This document shows, one piece after another, positions 1 to 9,167 of a stretch of 64,000 nt of DNA (positions are counted from its first letter, which is position 1; the number at the start of each line of letters is the position of its first letter). The notes beneath the pieces are model-generated. The model worked only from the letters and a program-made list of their open reading frames with translations. It had not been told where the DNA came from and searched no databases. The stretch comes from CTSoil-075 sp042610375. GTDB lineage: Bacteria > Bacillota > Negativicutes > DSM-13327. The DNA lies in contig NZ_JBGJZL010000012.1 in NCBI RefSeq assembly GCF_042610375.1, positions 1 to 64,000 of the forward strand. Direction: 5' to 3'. The translations under genes were made by a program, and so were the position numbers.

Positions 1-354
1 AAAAGGTTACGTGATTTATCTCCAATCACTTTTAGACAGCAACTCCCCTAAAATTTAAAGACATTTTGGGTGGGGACAGTGTCCACTATTTTAGATGCAC
101 TACAGACCGTCCCTATCGTCCACTCTATCGTCCACTACGGTGGTCAATAGCGTTCTAGCGTTTTCGCACAGCCTGCCATCCCTATCGTCCTCGAGTATTG
201 CGCGCACCAATAAAGCTGCGATTAACAAGGGGTTTGAGATAATCTATGAAGAATTGAAACGCCGTTAAGACGAGCTTGCGGACTAAACAGACTGTTTGAG
301 TCATTGGCACTAAGGGCATCATCAACTGGAAATTGTATAATAAACTAAACATCA
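1..354. other. Non-coding, decayed repeat-like DNA
   Basis: No convincing gene is visible here. Around positions 70-140 there is an imperfect palindrome (GGACAGTGTCC) followed by short iterated pieces of the form CCTATCGTCCACT, which resembles the debris often found near REP or small transposable repeats. A short open stretch ending at the TAA near 266-268 reads as a basic tail (about 20 codons ending in ELKRR) without a start or ribosome binding site, so it may be the end of a broken gene. I cannot name the parent gene. Confidence 0.35.
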
Positions 355-400
355 AGAGAAGAGCCAGTTAACAACATCTGAACTGGATTCTTCTTTTTTT
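355..400 (+). terminator. Intrinsic terminator
   Basis: An inverted repeat with arms AGAAGAGCCAGTT (357-369) and AACTGGATTCTTCT (381-394) is followed directly by a run of T residues. The stem has one bulge and an 11-base loop. It would stop transcription entering from the left before the kinase gene at 708. Confidence 0.75.
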
Positions 401-707
401 ACTGCGACAACTAGGCTAGCAGATTCTAAAGTAACAGAGAGTTGCATAAAGGCAATACGGCTAAAGTGGTGAAATGATTTATAGTGAAATGATTATTTTA
501 TTTTTACAAAAAAGGTAATAATTCACAAGGATTTAGTCGAGAAAAGTTGAATAAGAAATTTATATATCGAATAATGACAACTCAGTATGATTCTGGATAT
601 AGTCTGTTGAAAGATAGAGTGATTTTAAATTTTATGAAAAAATTCCACCCAAATTTAATTGAGACGTACATAAAGATTGTCATCAGAAAAGGAGGCGCTC
701 TCTGAAT
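401..707 (+). other. Leader region of hybrid kinase gene
   Basis: AT-rich non-coding DNA upstream of the kinase gene. The only clear element is a strong ribosome binding site, AAAGGAGGCG near 688-697, about ten bases before the ATG at 708. I see no confident -35/-10 pair and no operator palindrome. Confidence 0.4.
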
Positions 708-3689
708 ATGTTCACACTTTCTAAACTGACCCAAAAAAACAAGCAACATTGGCTATCCAACTATTCGTGCCTCATTATTTTACTAGGCGTCTTGCTGATT
801 GGTGGATTGTGGTTGCATGCATATAATGAAATTAAATATGATTATGATAGAACGCTTGCAGAAACGTCACAGGAAACAATGAATTTAACTAAAGCCTTTG
901 AAGAACATGTGCGACGGGTTGTCACAGAGGCTGATAAGGATATGATTAATCTGCAAAAGGCCTATGAACGAGATGGTATTTCTAGTCCATTATTTTCCAC
1001 TTATGCGGAAAATTTGATGGAAGATCCAAGCCGAAATCTCGTGGCAATCTACAATGAACAGGGTGTCATCGTTGTATCCTTTATTCAGAACGTTCTTGGG
1101 GCGAACCGCTCGGATCGAGAATACTTTCAGATACATCGTGTCACTGACAGCCAGGATTTAGTTATCGGCAGGCCGGTTATTGGTCTCAGTTCCGGACAGA
1201 ACATTATTCCCATGACTCGTCGTATCAATAAGCCAGATGGATCGTTTGGTGGCATTGTCTTCCTAGGTTTAAAAGCGAACTATTTTCTTGAGTTTTATAA
1301 GAAGATAGACCTTGGCCAAAATCAATTGATATCCCTGATTGGCAAGGATGGTTTCAATCGGGCCCGTCGTGTTGGCGACAATTTGGAGACAGGTCAAGAT
1401 AATAGAGGTAGCAAATTTTGGGAGAATGTTCAAAATGGTCACTTAGAAGCCTCGTTTTTGTCGACGAATATTTTGGATAAAGTTACCCGTGTAACAAGTT
1501 ATCGCATTATACCCGAGTATCCGTTAATAGTCGCGGTGGGTAAATCGACTCAAGTAGCTATGGCTGCTTATGAAGAACGCAAAAAAAATTATATTTTCGG
1601 AGTTTCCCTAGTCTGTTTATTTATTCTATTTTTTTGCAGCCTGCTTATTAGTAAACACGAAAAAACCAGGAGGCTAGCGGCAGCTGTCCAGCATGAGAAA
1701 GATCAATTATCAGCCCTAATCAATAGTATGAGCGATGAGGTTTGGTTTGCTGATATAAACAAGACATTCATTTTTGCCAATCAAGCAGCTCACCAGGGAT
1801 TCCATCTCGACTCGGCTGAGATGACTATTGAGCAGAGGCTTTCTAACTTGGAAGTGCGATGCCCTGATGGGAGTCCTCGTCTGGTGGAAGATGCGCCTCC
1901 GCTAAGGGCACTGAAAGGAGAGGTCATCCTCAACGAGCAGCAACTAGTCTTAATTCCAACAACTGGAGAATGGCGTAGTAGAGAGATTACTGCTAACCCT
2001 GTTCGAGATGGTGAAGGTAATATTATCGGGTCTGTATCTATCGTACGTGATGTCACGGAGCGCAAAGCGATGGAAGAAGAACTTAAAGCTCAGTTTGAAA
2101 AATTACGAGAGATGCAAGAAGCATTGTCTCTTGAAAAATTATTGACGGATGCTTTATTTAATAGTGTCCCTGGAATACTTTATTTATATGATGACCAAGG
2201 CAAGCTAGTGCGATGGAACAAGCGACATGAAGAGATGACAGGGTATTGCGCAAATCAATTATTAGGTATGGATTTCCTTGCTTGGTACAAGGGAGACGAA
2301 GAAACCACAGAGTATATTAATAAGATGGTACAAAAAGCCCTCAAGGAAGGATTTGCAGAGGCCGAGGCTGACCTACGAAGAAAAGATGGTACAAAAATGG
2401 TTGCCTACTTAACAGCAGTTCCTCTAGAAGTAGACGGGAAAATCTATTTTGCGGGGATTGGAATTGATATTGCCGGACGTAAAAAAGCAGAGCAAGAGAT
2501 GAAGTTAGCGTTAGAAAGAGCTGAAAGTGCAAATCTTGCAAAAAGCCAATTTCTTGCGAATATGTCTCATGAAATACGTACGCCAATGAACGGAATTATT
2601 GGAATGACAGATTTAACTCTAATGACAGATTTAAAAGAAGACCAAAGAGAATACTTAACGATTGTAAAGTCATCCACAATTTCACTACTGCGAGTATTAA
2701 ACGATATATTGGATTATTCAAAAGTTGAAGCTGGTAAAATTGAATTGGAGAAGAAGTCCTTTGACCTTCAAAAGACGATGAACGAAGTGATTGATTTATT
2801 TGACATAGGTGCAAGAAAAAAAGGACTCAATCTTGCATTGAAGATTGAGAGGGAAGTACCAAATCATATTATCGGTGATTCTGTCAGATTGCGTCAAATA
2901 CTCTCTAATTTAGTTGGAAATGGAATTAAATTTACATATCAAGGTGAAGTCCTTATCAATGTAGAGGTTGAGGAACAAAATGACAAGCAAGTGAAAATAA
3001 AGTTTATTGTAACGGATACAGGGATTGGAATTCCTGAAGATAAACTTGACAAATTATTTAAACGATTTAGTCAGGTCGATGGCTCGACAACCAAAAAATT
3101 TGGCGGAACAGGACTTGGACTTGCTATTTCAAAAAAAATCATTGAAATCATGGATGGAGAGATTGGAGTAGAAAGTAAAGAAAATTTAGGTAGTAGTTTC
3201 TTCTTTACGGCTGTATTTGAACTTCCAGAAGAGAAAGTGAAAGATCTTATAGAGGATATTACTGTACAGGGTTCCATTCGATGCAATAACGAAAAAACTA
3301 AAAAAATATTACTTGCTGAAGATGATGTAATAAGTAGGGATATCGTAACGATCATGTTAAAGCAAAGAGGGTTCGAAGTGATTGCGGTAGAAAATGGAAT
3401 TGAAGCCATTAATGCTTTTGAAAATAGTAAATTTGATATCATCTTGATGGATATCAATATGCCTTATGTAGATGGATATTCAGCAACTGTCAGCATTAGA
3501 TCAAAAGAAAAATATATGAATGATCATACACCGATTATAGCGATGACTGCTTATGCTCTAAAGGGGGATAGAGAGAAATGCTTGGAAGTCGGTATGGATG
3601 ATTATATTACTAAACCAATTAACATCAATCAGGCTATGGATATAATTGAAAAGTATGCAAATGCAGTAATAATCCACGACAATTTTTAA
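708..3689 (+). CDS. Hybrid sensor histidine kinase/response regulator (Cache-PAS-PAS-HisKA-HATPase-REC)
   Basis: Membrane sensor of 993 residues expected to autophosphorylate on His and pass the phosphate to its own receiver. The N terminus has a membrane segment (about 20-38), a periplasmic double-Cache-like sensing region (about 40-290) and a second membrane segment (about 295-315). Two PAS domains follow (about 330-450 and 480-595), then the HisKA H-box FLANMSHEIRTPMNG with His621, the ATPase with N-box SNLVGNGIKF and G-boxes DTGIGI and GGTGLGL, and a C-terminal receiver with Asp915 in LMDINMP and Lys969 in ITKP. There is no DNA-binding output, so a separate Hpt protein or partner is likely needed. 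It is a close paralogue of the product of 42476-45547. The ATG is chosen because AGGAGGCG precedes it. Confidence 0.93.
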   Translation: MFTLSKLTQKNKQHWLSNYSCLIILLGVLLIGGLWLHAYNEIKYDYDRTLAETSQETMNLTKAFEEHVRRVVTEADKDMINLQKAYERDGISSPLFSTYAENLMEDPSRNLVAIYNEQGVIVVSFIQNVLGANRSDREYFQIHRVTDSQDLVIGRPVIGLSSGQNIIPMTRRINKPDGSFGGIVFLGLKANYFLEFYKKIDLGQNQLISLIGKDGFNRARRVGDNLETGQDNRGSKFWENVQNGHLEASFLSTNILDKVTRVTSYRIIPEYPLIVAVGKSTQVAMAAYEERKKNYIFGVSLVCLFILFFCSLLISKHEKTRRLAAAVQHEKDQLSALINSMSDEVWFADINKTFIFANQAAHQGFHLDSAEMTIEQRLSNLEVRCPDGSPRLVEDAPPLRALKGEVILNEQQLVLIPTTGEWRSREITANPVRDGEGNIIGSVSIVRDVTERKAMEEELKAQFEKLREMQEALSLEKLLTDALFNSVPGILYLYDDQGKLVRWNKRHEEMTGYCANQLLGMDFLAWYKGDEETTEYINKMVQKALKEGFAEAEADLRRKDGTKMVAYLTAVPLEVDGKIYFAGIGIDIAGRKKAEQEMKLALERAESANLAKSQFLANMSHEIRTPMNGIIGMTDLTLMTDLKEDQREYLTIVKSSTISLLRVLNDILDYSKVEAGKIELEKKSFDLQKTMNEVIDLFDIGARKKGLNLALKIEREVPNHIIGDSVRLRQILSNLVGNGIKFTYQGEVLINVEVEEQNDKQVKIKFIVTDTGIGIPEDKLDKLFKRFSQVDGSTTKKFGGTGLGLAISKKIIEIMDGEIGVESKENLGSSFFFTAVFELPEEKVKDLIEDITVQGSIRCNNEKTKKILLAEDDVISRDIVTIMLKQRGFEVIAVENGIEAINAFENSKFDIILMDINMPYVDGYSATVSIRSKEKYMNDHTPIIAMTAYALKGDREKCLEVGMDDYITKPININQAMDIIEKYANAVIIHDNF

Positions 3690-3908
3690 GGAGTTAGACT
3701 GAGGGACTGCATGGGAACTCTTTTGATGGAGAAGAAGGAGATAAATTTTAATTGTCGAAATATAACAACAATTGTAAAAAATCATAAAAATGTAGTATTG
3801 AATTTATAGAACATGGGTGTTATGGAAATGTCATACTTGATGAAGTAAAGAAGTGTCTGGTATTTCATTCTAGTTAGTTCATAACTAAAACGGAAGGACG
3901 TGTTGTAG

Positions 3909-5621
3909 TTGAACTTTAAGAATTTAAGTATTAAGAAAAAATTGGTTGTTAGTTTTCTCGTTGTAGTCATATTATCATCACTAGTAAGTAGTTTTGCCAT
4001 TCTGCGAATATTAGGTATGAGAGATAACGCTAAAGAAATAAATGATAGCTGGTTGCCAAGTGTAGCTATGATGGGGTGGATGAATGGTGCGACGTCTGAT
4101 GTACCTCGTTTAGCATCGGCTATTGCGGTAGAAACTGATGTTAATCTAAAAGCTAAGCTTGAGTCAGAACTGAATCAACTACTTCAAGATTTAGAAAAGA
4201 ATCGTAAAATCTATGAGAAAGATCTGATTAGTGGCCCAGAGGAACGTAAAATCTATGAGAAGTTTTCTAAAGACTGGGACGTTTATATGGAGAAACTTCC
4301 AGGCATTATAGCAGCTGGTAAGGCGAATGATCTTGCTCTGGTTAACAAGAGAAGTGCCGAAGCTTATCCAATTTGGACAAAAGCGAATGATACCATCACA
4401 GAGCTTATTACATTCAATAATAAAGAGGCTGCACAATTGGGTAAAGAGTCACTAAGCGATGCCCAATCAGCGTACAGCTGGATCTCAATCCTTTCAGCCA
4501 TCGTTGCCATATTGGCAATCATTTTCGGATGGTTTATAGCTGCCAGAATCACTAATCCCCTAATCATAATGGTTGGGCGTATTCAAGAAGTCGCCAATGG
4601 TAATCTTGCGATTAAGCAAGTAGAAATTACATCTCTGGATGAAGTTGGACAGTTAGGAATGGCCCTCAATACAATGACTACCAACTTGCGAAATCTCATA
4701 CGCCAGGTATCCCAATCGGCTGAACTAGTGGCAGCTTCTTCAGAAGAATTAACGGCCAGTGCCGAGCAGTCAGCACAGGCAACGAATCAGGTAGCATCTT
4801 CAATTACTGAAGTGGCACAAGGGGCCGAAAATCAGGTAAAGGCTGTGGGAGCAACCTCTGCAGTCATTGGACAAATGTCGACAGGAATTCAGCAAGTCGC
4901 TGCCAATACCACCAATATGGCGAGTATATCTGATAAAACAGCCAATGCGGCTAAAGAGGGCAGTAAAGCGGTTCAAATAGCCGTCAACCAAATGGTGAAC
5001 ATCGAAAAAACAGTGACTAATTCCGCTAAAGTGGTAAGCAAACTTGGTGAACAATCTAAGGAAATTGGTCAAATTGTAGACACCATATCTGGTATTGCAG
5101 GGCAAACTAACCTCTTGGCGCTCAATGCGGCCATTGAAGCAGCTCGTGCAGGTGAGCAAGGCAGAGGTTTTGCGGTAGTGGCAGATGAGGTGCGTAAACT
5201 AGCAGAGCAATCCCATGATGCAGCTAAGCAAATTGCCAATCTGATTAGAGAGATTCAGAGTGATACAGACAAGGCTGTCATGGCTATGGGCGATGGCACT
5301 CGTGAAGTCAAATTAGGAGCTGAAGTTGTAAATACAGCAGGACAAGCATTCGGAGAAATTGTGACGCTGATTAATCAAGTGTCGGATCAGGCGACTGACA
5401 TTACGGCAGCAATCCAGCAAATGGCCAGCGGTAGCCAGCAAATTGTGACCTCGGTACGGGAAGTTGATACAATCGGCAAAAATATAGCAAGTCAGACCCA
5501 GACAGTCTCGGCAGCGACTGAAGAACAATCTGCATCAATGGAAGAGATTGCAAGTTCGAGTGAGGCTCTGTCCCAAATGGCTCAAGAATTACAACGTGCA
5601 GTCAGCAAATTCCGGGTATAA
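3909..5621 (+). CDS. Methyl-accepting chemotaxis protein
   Basis: Transmembrane chemoreceptor of 570 residues. Segments in order: TM1 (about 12-33), a helical four-helix-bundle type periplasmic sensor (about 35-188), TM2 (about 189-212), a HAMP linker (about 213-265) and a long cytoplasmic coiled coil. The signalling tip is canonical, with GQTNLLALNAAIEAARAGEQ and GRGFAVVADEVRKLAEQS. Translation starts at TTG 3909, preceded by GGAAGGA; the in-frame TAG at 3906 rules out anything further upstream. It stands alone, 219 bases after the hybrid kinase gene, and no che gene is beside it, so it probably feeds a chemotaxis cluster elsewhere. Confidence 0.95.
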   Translation: MNFKNLSIKKKLVVSFLVVVILSSLVSSFAILRILGMRDNAKEINDSWLPSVAMMGWMNGATSDVPRLASAIAVETDVNLKAKLESELNQLLQDLEKNRKIYEKDLISGPEERKIYEKFSKDWDVYMEKLPGIIAAGKANDLALVNKRSAEAYPIWTKANDTITELITFNNKEAAQLGKESLSDAQSAYSWISILSAIVAILAIIFGWFIAARITNPLIIMVGRIQEVANGNLAIKQVEITSLDEVGQLGMALNTMTTNLRNLIRQVSQSAELVAASSEELTASAEQSAQATNQVASSITEVAQGAENQVKAVGATSAVIGQMSTGIQQVAANTTNMASISDKTANAAKEGSKAVQIAVNQMVNIEKTVTNSAKVVSKLGEQSKEIGQIVDTISGIAGQTNLLALNAAIEAARAGEQGRGFAVVADEVRKLAEQSHDAAKQIANLIREIQSDTDKAVMAMGDGTREVKLGAEVVNTAGQAFGEIVTLINQVSDQATDITAAIQQMASGSQQIVTSVREVDTIGKNIASQTQTVSAATEEQSASMEEIASSSEALSQMAQELQRAVSKFRV

Positions 5622-5683
5622 TTAATTCCTAGATACCGCGTAAATAAACTCTTTGATTCAAAGAATTTTGAGGAACTCAAATA

Positions 5684-5728
5684 GAAAGGTGGCTTCACTA
5701 GGTAGATGTGAAGCCATCTTTCTTCATT
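5684..5728 (+). terminator. Intrinsic terminator after MCP gene
   Basis: Arms GAAAGGTGGCTTCAC (5684-5698) and GTGAAGCCATCTTTC (5708-5722) pair over 15 positions with a 9-base loop, followed by a T-rich tail (TTCATTTC). It lies 60 bases after the chemoreceptor stop codon. Confidence 0.75.
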
Positions 5729-5897
5729 TCGGAGCGGATGCCTCGGCTGCTCGATTATGGCTCGTTCTCATCTATGACAGTTGGTATATAAATAGGTACT
5801 ATCATACATTTAAGTGCGTACTTGTTATTTATTGGAATAGTATTGTAGTATAGGGTATATCTATTGTGTGAAAATATAAGAAATGAGGTATGATCCA

Positions 5898-6887
5898 ATG
5901 AGTAAATTATCCGATGAATTTATCATTAGAGGGAAGAAAATAAAAAATAGAATTGTTATGCCGCCTATGTTTTGTTTTACTTTTACAGGTGATAATGGAG
6001 GTATGTATGGTGAGCAGTATGTTGAGCACTATACCAAAAGAGCAAAAGGTGGTACCGGCTTGATCATTATACAAGCAACTTCTGTTGTGGGTGCGACCAA
6101 ACAAATTGGTGTTTGGAGTGATGAACAGATGAAACCGTTGGAAAAAATTGCTCAAAATTGTCATAGATATGGTTCTGCTATAATGATGCAGCTCTCTTGC
6201 GGGGATATAGATATTAATGAATTAACGATAGAAGAGATACATACGATGCAGGAAGACTGTATTGCAGCTGCAACCAGAGCAAAACAAGCAGGATTTGATG
6301 GCATTGAATATCACTTTGCTCATGGATATACGTTATGTAGATTTCTAGATTCCACTTTTAATAAGAGAACTGATAACTATGGTGGAACCTTAAAAAATCG
6401 CATACGCTTTCTAACGGAAATAATGCCTCAGGTTCGCCAAGTCGTTGGCGAAGAATTCATTGTTTGTGTTCGTATGGGAGGCAATATTCCTGATGTGACA
6501 GGGGCAATAGACGTTGCCAAGGCCTTTGAAGAAGCTGGGGTTGATCTTCTTCATGTCTCTTTTGGTATGAATGAACCTGCCAATATTATTCCAGCTGATT
6601 TTCAATGCAGTACGATAGCATTCAATGGCAGTGAGATTAAAAAGCATGTAAAGATTCCTGTCATTGCCGTGTCAGAAATTTTTACTGGCGAGCAGGCAAA
6701 ATTCTTGATAGAAAATGAATATGTAGACTTTGCAGCAATCGGCAGGGGAATATATGCTGATGAAAACTGGGCAAATAAGGTTCTTGCAGATGAGCCGATT
6801 CAGCAATGCCGCAACTGTGGCGGTTCTTCCAGGAAGTGCTTATGGTTTGTTGACCATACAAAATGTCCTGCCAAAAAGATTGGCTAA
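5898..6887 (+). CDS. Old yellow enzyme family NADH:flavin oxidoreductase
   Basis: FMN-dependent TIM-barrel reductase of 329 residues. The N terminus (KIKNRIVMPPM) and the segment FDGIEYHFAHGYTLCRFLDS are typical of the family, although the usual HxxHGYLxxxFLSP catalytic motif is changed at several positions. The phosphate-binding end motif AAIGRGIYAD is present. The protein stops after the barrel: it lacks the second flavin/NAD domain of 2,4-dienoyl-CoA reductase, but ends in four cysteines (QCRNC, KC and KC) where that family binds a 4Fe-4S cluster. ATG 5898 is preferred over ATG 5883 because AAATGAGG lies nine bases before it. It is 28 bases upstream of an iron-sulfur flavoprotein gene, a likely redox partner. 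Substrate unknown. Confidence 0.88.
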   Translation: MSKLSDEFIIRGKKIKNRIVMPPMFCFTFTGDNGGMYGEQYVEHYTKRAKGGTGLIIIQATSVVGATKQIGVWSDEQMKPLEKIAQNCHRYGSAIMMQLSCGDIDINELTIEEIHTMQEDCIAAATRAKQAGFDGIEYHFAHGYTLCRFLDSTFNKRTDNYGGTLKNRIRFLTEIMPQVRQVVGEEFIVCVRMGGNIPDVTGAIDVAKAFEEAGVDLLHVSFGMNEPANIIPADFQCSTIAFNGSEIKKHVKIPVIAVSEIFTGEQAKFLIENEYVDFAAIGRGIYADENWANKVLADEPIQQCRNCGGSSRKCLWFVDHTKCPAKKIG

Positions 6888-6915
6888 GATATTATTTAAA
6901 GGTGGGGGTATAATT

Positions 6916-7476
6916 ATGAAAAAAATCGTTATTCTTAATGGCAGTCCTCGTAAGCAAGGCACTACTTCTGCACTGGCAGAAGTAGTCAGCGAGGCGGCAG
7001 CTGAGAGGGGGGCTGAGATTAAATCCTATTACCTCAATGGTATGAATATTAAAGGCTGCCAGAGTTGTTATGCCTGTAAAGGAGAAGAACATCGCTGCAT
7101 CTTGCAGGACGATATGCAAGAATTGTACGATGAGATTGATACTGCCAGTGGTATCGTCTTTGCAACACCAGTCTACATGTGGCAGATGACGGCACAATTG
7201 AAACAGGTGATTGATCGTTTATATCCTTTTTTGAAACCCGACTATTCCAGTTACTTAGCTCCTGAAAAGAAGATTCTGCTGGCGGTAACACAGGGAAGGC
7301 CGGATACGTCCATGTTCCACCACTATTTTGAACATATGGGTAAGAATCTTTCGTTCCTTGGTTTTGGCGCTTATAAAATCCTTGTTGCTGGAGGAACACG
7401 TAAGCCAGAAGATTTCTACACGCAAACCGAAGTGGTGGCAGAATCTAAGAGAATGGGCGAGTGGCTTGCTGAATAA
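6916..7476 (+). CDS. Iron-sulfur flavoprotein / NADPH-dependent FMN reductase family
   Basis: Flavodoxin-like protein of 186 residues. The N terminus ILNGSPRKQGTT is the FMN phosphate loop. Residues from about 49 carry the compact cluster motif C-x2-C-x2-C-x6-C (CQSCYACKGEEHRC), which in the Isf family binds a 4Fe-4S cluster. ATPVYMWQMTAQLKQVIDR is the second flavin-contacting segment. The ATG at 6916 follows AAAGGTGGGGGT; the longer open frame upstream overlaps the preceding gene and is not coding. Probably co-transcribed with the old-yellow-enzyme gene and an electron carrier or reductase for it; that pairing is inference. Confidence 0.88.
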   Translation: MKKIVILNGSPRKQGTTSALAEVVSEAAAERGAEIKSYYLNGMNIKGCQSCYACKGEEHRCILQDDMQELYDEIDTASGIVFATPVYMWQMTAQLKQVIDRLYPFLKPDYSSYLAPEKKILLAVTQGRPDTSMFHHYFEHMGKNLSFLGFGAYKILVAGGTRKPEDFYTQTEVVAESKRMGEWLAE

Positions 7477-7480
7477 AGAG

Positions 7481-8053
7481 TTAGATAAAATTGATGATGA
7501 TATTTAATATACTGGCTCTTTGTAGTTGATCTTGCAAAGCACCTTCCCGTAGCTCGCCTTTTTTTCCTAAAAAGATGGCTCTAGCCAGAATTCCCAAACT
7601 TTTGGCATAAGTCGAAATGAAAGCAAGGATTCCGCCGTAGACAAATGCCAGGAAAAAGCCAGTGATCGCCGCTGGAAACGCCCTCGATTCGATATAATTT
7701 CTCCAGCCGGCCGGATTCTTGCTGTCACTCTGGGTATGGGATTGCGCTTCAGGAAGCTTGGTCATCATAACCCAACTCTGACCTTGCCCTGGTGAAGTAG
7801 ACTCTGAAAATGCGTAATTACTCGTCGGTACATAGATTTGCGTTTCTAAATAAGTTTCCATCAAGCAGCCTAGCTTATAGTGGCCAACGGAGCAGTATAA
7901 GCGCAACATGAAAATCTTCCTTTCCGACTCAAATAGTTTTATTCCTATTCCTGCCAGCAAGGAAGATGTTTCAAACTTATTTTTTTCTTCCGTGAAGACG
8001 CTTGCGAATGAGTTTATACTCTCATTGGTGCAGTTTAGAGATCTCCTGTTTGA
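7481..8053 (-). pseudogene. Scar of Tn3-family transposase tail joined to MFS permease fragment
   Basis: The minus strand is open for about 190 codons but is a mosaic of pieces, not a gene. The last part reads LARAIFLGKKGELREGALQ followed by DQLQRASILNIIINFI, which matches the C-terminal region of Tn3-family transposases. Just before it is a permease fragment, AAITGFFLAFVYGGILAFIS and TYAKSLGI, typical of the seventh transmembrane segment of an MFS carrier. The upstream half (about 7700-8053) is not recognisable. There is no start codon with a ribosome binding site. The frame is the same as that of the preceding metallo-hydrolase gene and begins straight after its TAG. Assignments rest on motif recall and are moderately secure. 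Confidence 0.6.
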
Positions 8054-8935
8054 CTACAGATCAACCCGTTCCACTTTATGTCCTAAAAATTCCTCTAGTC
8101 TCTTATCGGAGTATTGGATATTGACGGTTTTATAGATATGCTGGTACCCGCGCCCTAAAGGTGTAGAAAACGGTTTATCCTTTAAATAATTCTGCTGAAT
8201 TTCTCCCGAGAAACATTCGATGTATGCGTCAACGTAGTCCATTGTAATTGGGATCTGTCCATGTCCACTATAAATATCATTGATATCCTTTTCTAATTGT
8301 TTTATCTTTTTCCAGCTGTCTAGTGCCATAGAAAACGGGCCGTTTCTATCTGATTCGAAAAAGAAAATGATGGGGAAATCACAAATCATATCTCCTGAAA
8401 AAAGTCTCTTTTTTACCCTATCCAGCAGCATGATATGCCCATAAGAATGCCCCGGCGTAAATATTACCTCCAAAGTCTTTCCGCCCAAGTCAAACAATTC
8501 TCCATCCTTTAAAAAATGCGGCGTCAGGACTCGGAGCAGGCTCTTTTCAGCGAATGCGTTGCTATCGAAACGTTCAATGGCTTTAGGGTTATTTTCTTTC
8601 AGAAAATTTACTCCCAATCCAGCCATGAACTGCCTTTCATGCTTTGTGTCAAAACCCATAATCTGACCGTAGTCCGGCTGGTACAGCCATACATCTCCAA
8701 AATATTGGCTTCCGTAGCTGTGGTCAGGATCGCCATGGGTCAATATCAGCATCACCGGTAGATCTGTTATACTTCTGATGATAGGCCTTATGTCCTCGAA
8801 ACCACAACCAGCGTCAATTAAGACCGCTTTCTTCTGCCCTAGTATAAGATAAAAATGCACAAATCCAGCTTCAGTAATGACATATAAATCATCATCCAGT
8901 TTTTGCACCTTAAAAAAATCTGTTGAGTTAATCAT
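8054..8935 (-). CDS. MBL-fold metallo-hydrolase
   Basis: Metallo-beta-lactamase-fold hydrolase of 293 residues. The metal motif is THGDPDHSYGS (HxDxDH form with the first His changed to Gly-Asp spacing: T-H-G-D-P-D-H), followed by the third metal His in TPGHSYGHIM and the bridging Asp in FSGDMICDFP. The fold is used for glyoxalase II, lactonases and many esterases, so the substrate cannot be told. ATG 8935 is chosen over GTG 8944 because AGAAAGG lies eight bases upstream. The gene is divergent from an HxlR regulator 232 bases away, which may control it. Confidence 0.88.
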   Translation of the reverse strand: MINSTDFFKVQKLDDDLYVITEAGFVHFYLILGQKKAVLIDAGCGFEDIRPIIRSITDLPVMLILTHGDPDHSYGSQYFGDVWLYQPDYGQIMGFDTKHERQFMAGLGVNFLKENNPKAIERFDSNAFAEKSLLRVLTPHFLKDGELFDLGGKTLEVIFTPGHSYGHIMLLDRVKKRLFSGDMICDFPIIFFFESDRNGPFSMALDSWKKIKQLEKDINDIYSGHGQIPITMDYVDAYIECFSGEIQQNYLKDKPFSTPLGRGYQHIYKTVNIQYSDKRLEEFLGHKVERVDL

Positions 8936-9134
8936 GATTATCACCTTTCTGCGAAAAATTACATTTGAATATTACTACTAATAAATTAACTCGTTTTTAC
9001 ATTTTTTACATTTTTTACCTCGCTTTAATTATGTTGTTTGAAAGAGCAAGATTATGTGTTTTTATTAAGATTTTATTTACATGCACATTTTACAAGGTTA
9101 TAATAATTATATCAAGTACTGTAATATTTAATGG

Positions 9135-9156
9135 ATACTATCTTTTATGATAGTAT
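9135..9156. promoter_or_regulatory. Palindromic operator-like site at HxlR gene
   Basis: ATACTATC (9135-9142) and GATAGTAT (9149-9156) form a perfect 8-base inverted repeat with a 6-base TTTTAT spacer. It abuts the ribosome binding site of the HxlR gene (GGAGTG). HxlR proteins such as YodB bind TACTAT-type palindromes, so autoregulation is plausible; as RNA it could also fold over the ribosome binding site. Confidence 0.55.
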
Positions 9157-9167
9157 GGAGTGAAAAA

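Noticed and set aside
182..268. End of a gene reading ELKRR before a stop
   Set aside because: Too short and without a start or family match; kept only as a note in the left-edge region.
305..320. Sigma-54 promoter suggested by TGGCAC in the left-edge region
   Set aside because: The matching TTGC(A/T) -12 element is missing, and a terminator follows.
5653..5853. Short open frame between the MCP and OYE genes
   Set aside because: It runs across a terminator, has no ribosome binding site and shows no protein-like pattern.
6730..6915. N-terminal extension of the iron-sulfur flavoprotein
   Set aside because: It overlaps the OYE gene in another frame; the real FMN-binding N terminus starts at 6916 with a strong ribosome binding site.
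8054..8056. TAG at the end of the MBL-fold gene as a read-through (pyrrolysine) codon, because the same frame stays open downstream
   Set aside because: The downstream frame is a mosaic of transposase and permease fragments, and the hydrolase is already full length at the TAG.
8965..9150. Small membrane protein in the MBL/HxlR spacer
   Set aside because: AT-rich low-complexity frame without a ribosome binding site, lying over the promoter and operator region.
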